Positions 23,801 through 30,341 of a stretch of DNA of 64,000 nucleotides are shown here, one piece after another (within the stretch, counting starts at the first letter, position 1; the number at the start of each line of letters is the position of its first letter). The notes under the pieces were generated by a model. It was not told where the DNA came from and ran no database searches. It saw only the letters and a program-made list of their open reading frames with translations. The position numbers and the translations under genes were made by a program. This stretch comes from Alphaproteobacteria bacterium (GTDB lineage Bacteria; Pseudomonadota; Alphaproteobacteria; SMXS01). The stretch is taken from positions 1 to 64,000 of the forward strand of contig WGNW01000088.1 in the NCBI GenBank assembly GCA_016124315.1, given 5' to 3'.

Positions 23801-24273
23801 CGCCCGACCTGCCCTCGGGCGCGCTGGGCCTGTTCCAGCAGGCCGACGAAATCCGCAGCGCCTTCTTCCGGCAGGGCGCCCAGGAACCGAAGGTGGAATT
23901 CCAGATCAGCTCGCGGAGCATCGATTCCCGCGCCACCAACGCGACGCTGGTGCTGGGCGGCAAGACCATGGTGTTCCGCCCCAACATCCCGGCCACCTAC
24001 AAGCTGACCTGGCCGTTCGACCCCAACGACGAGGCCTCCTATCTCGTCTTCATCCGCGCCGGCGGCGGCACCACCACGCCGCAGGAGTTCCAGGGCCCCT
24101 GGAGCCTGTTCCGCCTGTTCGCCGGCAACCTGCGCTCCGGCGGCAGCCGCGACCGCTTCGTGCTGCGGCTGGAGCGCGACGGGCTGGTCGCCGAATTCGA
24201 GGTCAAGGCGCTGTCGGTCGACAATCCGTTCGGCCTTCGCCTGGACCGGTTCAGATGTCCGGCGAACCTCTAG
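20821..24273 (+). CDS. tssM: T6SS inner-membrane protein TssM (IcmF)
   Basis: A 1150-residue TssM. Two N-terminal helices (about 5-30 and 38-57), then a cytoplasmic NTPase domain with an intact Walker A GPPGSGKTTW (128-137) and DTAGR further on. A third helix (about 441-465; LVIFGSAAIFLLTAVLLYVS) precedes a long periplasmic region with the IcmF-related and C-terminal domains (ATLVLGGKTMVFRPNIPATY near 1042-1061). It forms the trans-envelope channel with TssL. Normally the C-terminal domain contacts the TssJ lipoprotein, for which no gene is visible here. It starts 3 bp after tssL and overlaps tagF by 19 bp. A very long antisense frame across it is a composition shadow. Confidence 0.95.
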   Translation: MSHRAIRLAAVFLLLVLFCLLFFFLSPYVSIAGAAIFAPVWLRLLIVALILLTWAGLEGYKWMRRGKRDKEMAEGLEHAAGDSRGGGARDDIQEINEKFRRALKMLRQRRFGGSRQRLYELPWYLMIGPPGSGKTTWIRNSGLRFPLAEVFGSDPVQGMGGTRTCDWWFTEEAVILDTAGRFSTQDSDPSVDSATWLGLLGALRRNRRRRPLDGVIVAMSVADLASQPPEKLIERGIKINRRLSEIAEKVGTTVPVYFVFTKTDLVAGFTEYFEDLTADEREQVWGETWPLDRSGDVPDMVGHSIDRLLGRLDERLVARLHAETDPQRDALIHGFPFQFASLKPAIRRFLGEVCRKGPYGDAAILARGVYFSSGTQEGDPFDRILQSVARDLGLPQPVQARARGSSRSFFIGRVLKDVIFREAGLVGNTGFLDRYRTWIQRLVIFGSAAIFLLTAVLLYVSYANNRQLLASLDAKAAGMTEQARAPLPPDAPLFGLLPTLNALRDFPAGFAREDEPTPAWHGLGLYQGDAYGATARDAYADALSGAFVPALMHDVEAVLRSDAEPGRRYQALKLYLMLADRDRFDPAYVTAASVGVLRQRYGALTPEAEAAIQAHAAALGDKRLAAALRPVALDKPLVEQVRRDLTDMDPAVQVYASLSQALADTDIPPWRLRDHVTAAERYFDTEGRQLSVPPLFTRKGYAELFMKQAPAAVHAAAGEGWVLGAGEGRPGAFDERRLLRDVTRLYFQDYRQSWNDLIGSLQLRVPPTQDLRPFVRRLADRDSPLREALKAIVAELDFAAPGADKAAAALKSKLGAAASFMPAGVGSHSDEMDPRKAVSAEFRDLIQLVGGPKPPLDGILDQLGQFSDSLRDMERTGDSGKFQDAVDTLRDDARGRPAPLDAWMLQLADIGHQAFVQDSGERVAGAWAAAADSRCASINGRFPFRPGAREDVNLADFADLFGYGGVLESFFNEHMKPYVDRSGGTWKWRDPSQAPDLPSGALGLFQQADEIRSAFFRQGAQEPKVEFQISSRSIDSRATNATLVLGGKTMVFRPNIPATYKLTWPFDPNDEASYLVFIRAGGGTTTPQEFQGPWSLFRLFAGNLRSGGSRDRFVLRLERDGLVAEFEVKALSVDNPFGLRLDRFRCPANL

Positions 24274-25034
24274 ACGCCGCCGGCCCGGGCTTCTTCGGCA
24301 AGGTGCCGGCGATCGGCGATTTCGTGCGCCGCGGCCTGCCGGGCAGCTTCGTCGAGCCCTGGGACGCCTGGATGCGGGCGCTGCTGCAGTCGGGGACGTC
24401 CCGGCTGGGCGACGACTGGCTGGAAATCTACCTGACCAGCCCGATCTGGCGGTTCGTGCTGCCGCCGGGGACGTGCGGCCCCGAAGCGGTGGCCGGCGTG
24501 ATGGTGCCCAGCATCGATGCCGTGGGACGCTGCTATCCCCTCACCCTCGCCGAACTGGTGCCCGCGGCTTCGGCCGGCGCGCCCGGGATCGTGCGGTCCC
24601 TGCCCTGGTTCGAGGCTCTGGAACAGGCCGCGCTGGGCGCCCTGGCGGAGACCTTCGACCTTGAGCAGTTCGCCGCTGGGGTGGCCGCCATCGGCCCCGT
24701 CGTCGCCGGCGCGCCACCGGCCGCCACGGAGTCCGCTCAGTCTGACCGCCCGGGCGGCGTGGTGGCGGAACTCACCGCCTCGCCGGCGGGCCAGGACGGC
24801 GACGTCTCGGCGCTTTCGGCGGGCCTGTCGCACCATCTGGCTGCGCCCCTCGGCCTTTGGTGGACGATCGCGGGCTCGCAACGCCTGCAGGCGACGAGCC
24901 TGCTGTTGTCCATGTCGCCGGCCGAGCCGGCCGGTCCGGCGCTGTTCGCAGGGCGCGGCCTGGTCGCGGCGAAGCTCCCGGCGCCGCCGGAAGAATCCCC
25001 GACTGCTACCGGTCCCGACGGCGCGCAGCCATGA
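24255..25034 (+). CDS. tagF: T6SS-associated protein TagF (ImpM)
   Basis: A 259-residue TagF-domain protein. Landmarks: GFFGKVPAIGDFVRRGLP (residues 12-29), FVEPWDAWMRALLQSG, SPIWRFVLPPGTCGPEAVAG and a block around SIDAVGRCYPLTL. A low-complexity acidic/Ala-rich section (about 150-180) precedes a C-terminal LGLWWTIAGSQRL segment. TagF is a post-translational repressor of T6SS that in several species acts on FHA, countering PpkA-dependent activation. The ATG at 24255 overlaps the end of tssM by 19 bp, implying coupled translation. The same frame is open far upstream across tssM, but only this part has family character. Confidence 0.9.
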   Translation: MSGEPLDAAGPGFFGKVPAIGDFVRRGLPGSFVEPWDAWMRALLQSGTSRLGDDWLEIYLTSPIWRFVLPPGTCGPEAVAGVMVPSIDAVGRCYPLTLAELVPAASAGAPGIVRSLPWFEALEQAALGALAETFDLEQFAAGVAAIGPVVAGAPPAATESAQSDRPGGVVAELTASPAGQDGDVSALSAGLSHHLAAPLGLWWTIAGSQRLQATSLLLSMSPAEPAGPALFAGRGLVAAKLPAPPEESPTATGPDGAQP

Positions 25035-25062
25035 GACGAAACCCCGAACAGCGGCAACCAGC

Positions 25063-25611
25063 ATGACAACCGATTCCCGCATCGACAGGCTCAAGGATCT
25101 CAACGTGCCCGCCCTCAAGGTGATGGTCATCAACGAGTGGCGCAAGGCCGGGCCCAACACCCTGGTGAAGGTCGTCCCCAAGGAACGGCCGCTCGCCGTC
25201 GACGCGGGCGCCAAGGCGCCGCTCGCCGCCGGCTACGTCACCCAGATCAAGTTCGTCACCGGCGCTTCGCCCGCGGAGATGGAGCGGCGGCTGGGGTTCG
25301 GCGTCAGCAAGTACACCGGCCGGACCATCCTGTTCGGCGGCGCCATCGTCTACCGCCTGCTGCGGCTGCCGACCGCCGAGGAGTTCGACTTCCGGGGCTA
25401 CAGCCAGCTTCCGGACGGCTATTCCACCAGCGACCAGGAATACGCCGACGTTGAGGAGGAGAACCGGAAGATGTATCCGCCGGGAAGCGGCGTTCCCCAG
25501 TGGGAACTCTGCAAGGGGGTCGGCATACCCTGCAAGGAGATCGCCAGCCTCGCCTATCACGAGGTGTTCAAATACCCCACGCCGACGCTGGAATACGGGG
25601 CCGACGGCTGA
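25063..25611 (+). CDS. Unknown T6SS-linked protein after tagF
   Basis: A 182-residue protein I do not recognise. It starts at ATG 25063, 28 bp after tagF, as the last gene of the plus operon. Codon use and GC match the neighbours. Mixed alpha/beta character, no signal peptide, no membrane helix, two cysteines close together (Cys150, Cys157). Notable stretches: TLVKVVPKERPLAVD (33-47), ILFGGAIVYRLLRLPTAEEF (89-108), RGYSQLPDGYSTS (111-123) and an acidic run ADVEEENRK. Its position at the operon end, opposite the VgrG/PAAR cargo genes, suggests an effector, adaptor or accessory factor. The only support for function is context. Confidence 0.75.
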   Translation: MTTDSRIDRLKDLNVPALKVMVINEWRKAGPNTLVKVVPKERPLAVDAGAKAPLAAGYVTQIKFVTGASPAEMERRLGFGVSKYTGRTILFGGAIVYRLLRLPTAEEFDFRGYSQLPDGYSTSDQEYADVEEENRKMYPPGSGVPQWELCKGVGIPCKEIASLAYHEVFKYPTPTLEYGADG

Positions 25612-25641
25612 GAACCCACGGAGCGGCGCGGGCCCCCGGAC

Positions 25642-26256
25642 TCACCGCCAAGTGGCTTGAAGGTCGTTCTCGATCAGACGCCATTCGTTTCCGTGCCGGG
25701 TCCACAGGGACGACGCTCCTGGCTCCAACTCCAGCACGGGGCCGCTGATCATGGTCGTCGCCGCCACCACCCTGAACCCGCACCGCGTGGTGTAGTACTC
25801 GAGCAGGTGGTCGTTTTCCGCGATGAGCCGCACACGGCCGGCATTGCCGTGCTTCTGGGACAAGGTCGCCGCCGCTTCCAGCAGCGTCAGGCCGACGCCC
25901 CATTCGGACGCGTCGCTCAACACATACCGGACGGTCGCGCTGCCCGGCTCCTCGGTCAGGCTGACCACCGCCACGCCGCGAAGGCGATGCAGGTGGAAGA
26001 TCAGATAGGTGCAGTCGTCGTTCATCCTCGCCGGAATGTCCTGGATGAGCCGTTCCGCTGTCTCCAATTTTTCGCCGCTCAAGTGGCTTCTGACCCGGCG
26101 ACACAGCGTTCTCCAGCCCTCCGTGTCATTCATGAACTGCTGGTAGGTCTGTTCATGGACCGGCGGCAGCGAAATCCACACCATCCGTTTTTCGGGCAGC
26201 GGGTACTCATCCGGTTTATCGGGCGGCGGCATACCATCGGGTGGGTTGCTTGACAT
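25642..26256 (-). CDS. GNAT-fold acetyltransferase-like protein at end of T6SS operon
   Basis: A 204-residue protein whose C-terminal half has the GNAT layout: TYLIFHLHRLRGVAVVSLTE (strands beta2-beta4), a stretch around EWGVGLTLLEAAATLSQKHG standing in for the acetyl-CoA loop and following helix, and ENDHLLEYYTTRCGFRVVAA. The canonical Q/R-x-x-G-x-G/A loop is degenerate (SEWGVG). The N-terminus is Pro-rich, followed by a helical region (about 35-75). It is the last gene of the minus T6SS operon, 125 bp after PAAR, and converges with the plus operon across 30 bp. It could be an immunity/modifying protein or an unrelated acyltransferase. Start ATG 26256; a downstream ATG at MPPPDKP is possible. 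Confidence 0.7.
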   Translation of the reverse strand: MSSNPPDGMPPPDKPDEYPLPEKRMVWISLPPVHEQTYQQFMNDTEGWRTLCRRVRSHLSGEKLETAERLIQDIPARMNDDCTYLIFHLHRLRGVAVVSLTEEPGSATVRYVLSDASEWGVGLTLLEAAATLSQKHGNAGRVRLIAENDHLLEYYTTRCGFRVVAATTMISGPVLELEPGASSLWTRHGNEWRLIENDLQATWR

Positions 26257-26381
26257 CTCTCACTCGCGCGAACACGACGAATGGCCCGACGTATGCCAGG
26301 CCGACAACCCCAAGAAGAAGCCTTCCCGATACTCAGTTCGGAACCGCCCACGCCCGGATGGCCCACCCGGTTGCGGAAGAT

Positions 26382-26672
26382 CTAACCCCCGATCAGTACA
26401 TTCGGCATCCCGGCGACGATCACGCCGCCGTGGACGGTCATGTCGCCGACACGGGCCGCGGGCAGGCCGCCGATATAGACGGTCGTCGATCCCTTGGCGA
26501 TGACGTCGGGCGGTCCCGTGCAGGTCGCCTGGTCGGAGACCCGCGCGGCCGGAAGGGACCCGATCAGCACCGTGGGCAAGCAAGGCGGGATGATCGGCCC
26601 GCCCACATGGGGCACCGTCCCGGTCACCATCGGGCAGGTGTGCATGTCGGTAACGCGGGCGGCAGGCGGCAT
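26382..26672 (-). CDS. PAAR-repeat T6SS spike tip protein
   Basis: A 96-residue PAAR protein with the repeats PPAARVTDMHTCP (2-14), LPAARVSDQATC and LPAARVGDMTVHGG, a central GGPIIPPC and the ending GMPNVLIGG. PAAR proteins form the sharp cone on VgrG, with Cys/His ligands binding one metal ion. Length equals the bare domain, so there is no fused effector. It lies downstream of vgrG, a DUF6931-like gene and a hydrophobic orphan in the same operon, implying non-covalent cargo loading. Confidence 0.95.
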   Translation of the reverse strand: MPPAARVTDMHTCPMVTGTVPHVGGPIIPPCLPTVLIGSLPAARVSDQATCTGPPDVIAKGSTTVYIGGLPAARVGDMTVHGGVIVAGMPNVLIGG

Positions 26673-26732
26673 GGTCTCAGCCGAGAATTGGAATCGTCGG
26701 AGTATAGGGCATGGCGGCGGCGGCGTTCACTT

Positions 26733-27278
26733 TCACACGACCGTTCGCCGGGTCGGCCAACCCGCGACGAGCGTCGGCGGCGCACCCCCGGAACCGATGT
26801 CGGCGACGAGCTGCGTGAACTTCCTGTCGGCGCTCTTCTGGAAGTCCATCCGGCTGACATAGGAGGATCTGACGTTGTAGCTGCTCGCCTGGGTTCGGAT
26901 GTTCTCGAGATCGTTTTCGGCGGTCAGCCAGTCGATCAACTTGTCGGACCAGCCGAGATAGGCCTCGTCCGTGGCATAGATCGCGGCCCCCAGCAGACGC
27001 CCGATATAGTAGGATGCGAGGACGCCGCCGGCCATGGACGCGAGTTCCCCCAGGGTGGCCGCCCCGATCGCCGTCCCCAGGGACATTGTCCGCGCAACCG
27101 CGATCAGTTGCGCGACAGTGATGGCGTCCTTCGCGGCAACGGTGATCTTCAGCGCGTTGTACAGCGCCCCGATGCTGCTTATGGCAACAGCCGCCGACGT
27201 ATAGAGGCTTGCCGGTACCGGCATCGCGGGTGGAGACGCCATGCTCTCTTCGAAATAGTCGGACCACGTCTTCGTCAT
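26733..27278 (-). CDS. Hydrophobic orphan, candidate T6SS cargo
   Basis: A 181-residue protein without recognised family. A strong ribosome site (GGAAGGG) precedes ATG 27278. Residues 25-47 and 53-104 form Ala/Gly-rich hydrophobic segments (GTAIGAATLGELASMAGGVL at 68-87), enough for two to three membrane-inserting helices with small-residue packing. The polar C-terminal third (SDKLIDWLTAENDLENIRTQ, 111-130) ends in Gly/Pro- and Arg-rich residues. There is no signal peptide. It sits between the DUF6931-like gene and PAAR, the usual slot for an effector. A membrane-active toxin is a reasonable inference, but no immunity gene is obvious unless one of the neighbours serves. Confidence 0.75.
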   Translation of the reverse strand: MTKTWSDYFEESMASPPAMPVPASLYTSAAVAISSIGALYNALKITVAAKDAITVAQLIAVARTMSLGTAIGAATLGELASMAGGVLASYYIGRLLGAAIYATDEAYLGWSDKLIDWLTAENDLENIRTQASSYNVRSSYVSRMDFQKSADRKFTQLVADIGSGGAPPTLVAGWPTRRTVV

Positions 27279-27334
27279 CGCATTCCCTTCCGATTGAGGG
27301 TTCCCTTCCTTCCGAATCCCGGCGAACCCGCGAC

Positions 27335-27835
27335 CTAGCCGGATCCGCTCAGCAGCACCGCCATCGCCACGGCGATCCCCGTGAGATGCTCGGGCGGCGG
27401 CACCGGAGTGTCGTCGCCCCGTACCATCGAACCGCCGCTCCAGGCGACCGCGTAGGCCAGCCAGACCGAAGGAGTCTGCGGATCGACGTCGTCGACGCAA
27501 TCCAGCGCGGCGCAGCGCGCCTGCTCTCCCGGCGCCACGACCCACGCATAGACGGCATGGAGCGCACCCATGTCGAGCGGCGAGACCGGCGTATCGGGCT
27601 TGAGTCCGCCTCGCACGAGTTCATAGCCCCAGCGGATCGCATCCTCCTTGGGAAGCGCCTGCGCCGAGAAGCGAATGGCCGCCTCTTCCTGCCCTGCCGA
27701 CCACAGGCGCGCCGCATAGCCCGAGGCGGACATGTCCGGCTCCAGCAGCGCGGTGTGCTCCGCTTCCATGCCGGCGCGCCGACATGCCTCACGGATCTGC
27801 TCGGCAGTGAGGTCGGGCAGGTTCGGCAGAGTCAT
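27335..27835 (-). CDS. Small T6SS-associated protein, DUF6931-like
   Basis: A 166-residue soluble protein. LTAEQIREACRRAGMEAEHT, followed by SGYAARLWSAGQEEAAIRFS and ALPKEDAIRWGYELV, resembles the DUF6931 proteins found beside vgrG in T6SS loci (recognition from memory, moderate certainty). A Trp/Ala-rich helical centre follows (HAVYAWV, SVWLAYAVAWSGG). It begins 7 bases after the vgrG stop. GTG-GTG-ATG triplets occur in a row, and ATG 27835 is chosen because GAGG lies five bases upstream. Translational coupling to vgrG suggests a cargo adaptor or chaperone. Function is undetermined. Confidence 0.75.
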   Translation of the reverse strand: MTLPNLPDLTAEQIREACRRAGMEAEHTALLEPDMSASGYAARLWSAGQEEAAIRFSAQALPKEDAIRWGYELVRGGLKPDTPVSPLDMGALHAVYAWVVAPGEQARCAALDCVDDVDPQTPSVWLAYAVAWSGGSMVRGDDTPVPPPEHLTGIAVAMAVLLSGSG

Positions 27836-27842
27836 CACCACC

Positions 27843-29678
27843 TCAGTTGATCTTGACGACGCCGCCGCGCGCGGTGAGCACCGCGTCGGCGGAGATGCTG
27901 ACCATGGGCGCCGACTGCTGGATCTTGCCGGTTCCCTGGATGGTGACGGTCGCCGCCTTGATGGTGATCGACATGGGATCGATCTTGATGCTGCTGGCGC
28001 CGACCTTCAGTTCGATGGACTGCTTGGCCTCCTCGCTGATCTTGCCCATGGAGACGCGGATCGTCCGGTTGCCATTGGTGATGGTGATGCTCTGGTCGTT
28101 CTTCACCTCGATCGTCTGCTCGTTCTCCACCTTCAGGCCGTCGTCGTGCTCGACCCGCCGGTTGAAGTCCTTCTGGGCGTGGAAATAGACTTCCTCGCTG
28201 CCGGGCTTGTCCTCGAAGCGCAGCTCGTTGAAGTCCTCCGTCCCGCCCTTCTCGCTGCGGGTCTTCACGCCGCTGCGGGTCTTGGCGCCGGCCAGGGCAT
28301 AGGGCGGCATCTGCTCGGCGTTGTAGACCGAGCCGATCACCAGCGGCCGGTCCGGGTCGCCGTCGAGGAAGCTGACCACCACCTCCTGGCCGACCCGGGG
28401 CCAGAAGAACGCGCCCCAGTTCTTGCCGGCCCAGCCCTGGGCGACCCGGATCCAGCAGGAGCTCTTCTCGTCGTTCTTGCCGTAGCGATCCCAGTGGAAC
28501 TGCACCTTTATCCGACCGTACTTGTCGACCAGGATGTCGTCGCCCGACGCACCGGTGACGATCGCCGTCTGGCTGCCCGGTATCCGCGGCTTCGGCGTCT
28601 GCCGCGGCGGCCGGAACAGCACCTTCGACGGCATGCACTGGAAACTGTTGGAATAGCCCGTCTCGCCGCCGGGACCGCCGGGCACGTAGCTGCCTTCCGC
28701 GACCTGGTGGCTGATCCGCGTCACCACGAATTCCTGGCGGTCGTCCACCGGGAAGTCGGTGCTGCGGAACTGGAAGGTGCGGGCCGGCGCCAGCGTGCGG
28801 CAGCCGCCCGCGCCTTCGGCGGTGTCGTAGCCCGCCTCCTCCTCTTCCATGCGGATCTTGGCCAAGTCGCGCCCTGGGCCCTTGGCGGCATAGCGGCCGG
28901 GATATTCGAACCGGGTGAAATTGTCGGCGTTGCGCAGCCGCACGATGCTGGTGACCGCGGCGTTGAGCTTCTCCGACGGGGTCTCGAAGTTGAAGTCGGT
29001 ATGCTCGAAGCGGCCGGTCCTGAAGGCGTGGCGGTGCTCCCAGGCCCACAGATGGTCGCCCGTCTGCGCCCCCGCCGAGCCGCCGGTGTATTCGATCTCG
29101 GCTTCGTCGGCCTTCTTGTATGCCGAGAGGCCGTCGGCGAGGACCATGACATGCTGGTCCTTCTCATGACGGAAGAAGTAGAAGATGCCTTCCTCCTCCA
29201 TCAGGCGCGACACGAAGTCGAAATCGGACTCCTGCCACTGGACGCAATATTCCCGGACCGTGGCGCCGCCCTTGATGCCGGACAGGTCGGCGTGGCTGCC
29301 GAAGCCCTTGTCGCGGAACACCTGCTGGATGATGTTCTTCGCGGTCATGTTCTGGAAGATGCGGGAGTTGCGCTCCAGGCCGAGAAACCACAGCCAGGGC
29401 ACGATGCGCAGGCGGAAGCTGCCCAGCCGGTCATGCATGGCCACCGCGTAGCCGTGGAAATGCCGCTCGCCGCCGTCCTTCAGCGTCAGGTCGCAGCCGA
29501 CGGGATGGCCGACGATGTCGGACGGCGCCACCTTGGGTACCTGCAGGAATCCCTCGAGTTCCATGTCGAAGGGCATGGAAAGCCCTTCCTCCACGGAAAG
29601 GTTGCGCGCCGCCAGGACATCCTCGCCCAGCGGCGTGCGAACCTTGAGAATTCTCGTGTCCTGGTCGAAATCGGCCAC
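27843..29678 (-). CDS. tssI: T6SS spike protein VgrG (TssI)
   Basis: A 611-residue VgrG. The N-terminal gp27-like part (about 1-380) includes SFRLRIVPWLWFLGLERNSR, IFQNMTAKNIIQQVF and WQESDFDFVSRLMEEEGIFY. It is followed by the gp5-like OB domain (VDKYGRIKVQFHWDRYGK, CWIRVAQGWAGKNWG) and a short beta-helix of repeated strands to the end. There is no C-terminal extension, so this VgrG is not itself an evolved effector and must carry cargo through PAAR or adaptors. Start GTG 29678. It lies 92 bp after hcp. Confidence 0.96.
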   Translation of the reverse strand: MADFDQDTRILKVRTPLGEDVLAARNLSVEEGLSMPFDMELEGFLQVPKVAPSDIVGHPVGCDLTLKDGGERHFHGYAVAMHDRLGSFRLRIVPWLWFLGLERNSRIFQNMTAKNIIQQVFRDKGFGSHADLSGIKGGATVREYCVQWQESDFDFVSRLMEEEGIFYFFRHEKDQHVMVLADGLSAYKKADEAEIEYTGGSAGAQTGDHLWAWEHRHAFRTGRFEHTDFNFETPSEKLNAAVTSIVRLRNADNFTRFEYPGRYAAKGPGRDLAKIRMEEEEAGYDTAEGAGGCRTLAPARTFQFRSTDFPVDDRQEFVVTRISHQVAEGSYVPGGPGGETGYSNSFQCMPSKVLFRPPRQTPKPRIPGSQTAIVTGASGDDILVDKYGRIKVQFHWDRYGKNDEKSSCWIRVAQGWAGKNWGAFFWPRVGQEVVVSFLDGDPDRPLVIGSVYNAEQMPPYALAGAKTRSGVKTRSEKGGTEDFNELRFEDKPGSEEVYFHAQKDFNRRVEHDDGLKVENEQTIEVKNDQSITITNGNRTIRVSMGKISEEAKQSIELKVGASSIKIDPMSITIKAATVTIQGTGKIQQSAPMVSISADAVLTARGGVVKIN

Positions 29679-29770
29679 CGGCAGCTCATCCCAGCGCGCG
29701 GCCGGCCGGCCGCGTCTTCACGACGGGGTCCGAGCCGGCGGAACGCTTTGCGGCCACGAACGCCTTCCGG

Positions 29771-30244
29771 CTACATCTTCACGCCCTTCTGGATGTCGTA
29801 GCCGGCCGGCACCGGATTGCCCGCCTTGTTGTTCTTATCGAACGGCGTGTACTTCATCATGATCTTGGCGAAGCTCATGCTGATGGTTTCGACCGGGTCG
29901 CCCGAGCCGCCGCCAGACACCGAGTAGCCGGTCAGCAGACAGTCCTCGAGTTCGTATTCCAGGTATGTGGCCAGCTGTTCGCTCGACCGCACGAAGTGAA
30001 CCTGCACCTTCTTGCCCGTGCCGACGCAGGTTTCCGCGAACAGCTTCGGCGAGGACAGATCGAGCTGCTTGGTGACGGTGACTTCGCTCAGGGACGGCTT
30101 CGAAACGGACCGCTCCTTGCCGCCACCCGTTTCGATCATCGCGCTGCGGCCGACGCCGAAGCTGAATGAATCCGCCTCGATCCATTTCTCATGGCCCTTG
30201 GCAGTCACGATCCCGTCTATGCCGTCTATCTTCAGGTAGATCAC
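29771..30244 (-). CDS. tssD: T6SS tube protein Hcp (TssD)
   Basis: A 157-residue Hcp. The family beta-barrel starts IYLKIDGIDGIVTAKGHEKW and continues through SFSFGVGR, TVTKQLDLSSPKLFAETC, YLEYELEDCLLTGYSVSGGG and ETISMSFAKIMMKYTPFD. Hexamers stack into the tube that is fired through the sheath. The start is GTG 30244 with GGAG eight bases upstream. The gap to tssH (97 bp) is one of the largest within the operon, compatible with separate or enhanced expression of this abundant protein, although no strong promoter is visible. Confidence 0.96.
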   Translation of the reverse strand: MIYLKIDGIDGIVTAKGHEKWIEADSFSFGVGRSAMIETGGGKERSVSKPSLSEVTVTKQLDLSSPKLFAETCVGTGKKVQVHFVRSSEQLATYLEYELEDCLLTGYSVSGGGSGDPVETISMSFAKIMMKYTPFDKNNKAGNPVPAGYDIQKGVKM

Positions 30245-30341
30245 GTTCGTTCTCCGTTACCCGTGTTACTTCATCTTTCGACATTCATGGGGAGTCAATT
30301 TCGTGAACAGCCTGTCGTCCCCTCGCCGACACTTTCCCCGC

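Noticed and set aside
25171-25464. ADP-ribosyltransferase-like R...STS...E pattern in the 182-residue protein after tagF
   Set aside because: VYRLLRLP and GYSTS look suggestive, but the next acidic residues follow only about ten positions later, far closer than the STS-to-ExE spacing of this fold, and no hydrophobic strand framework supports it.
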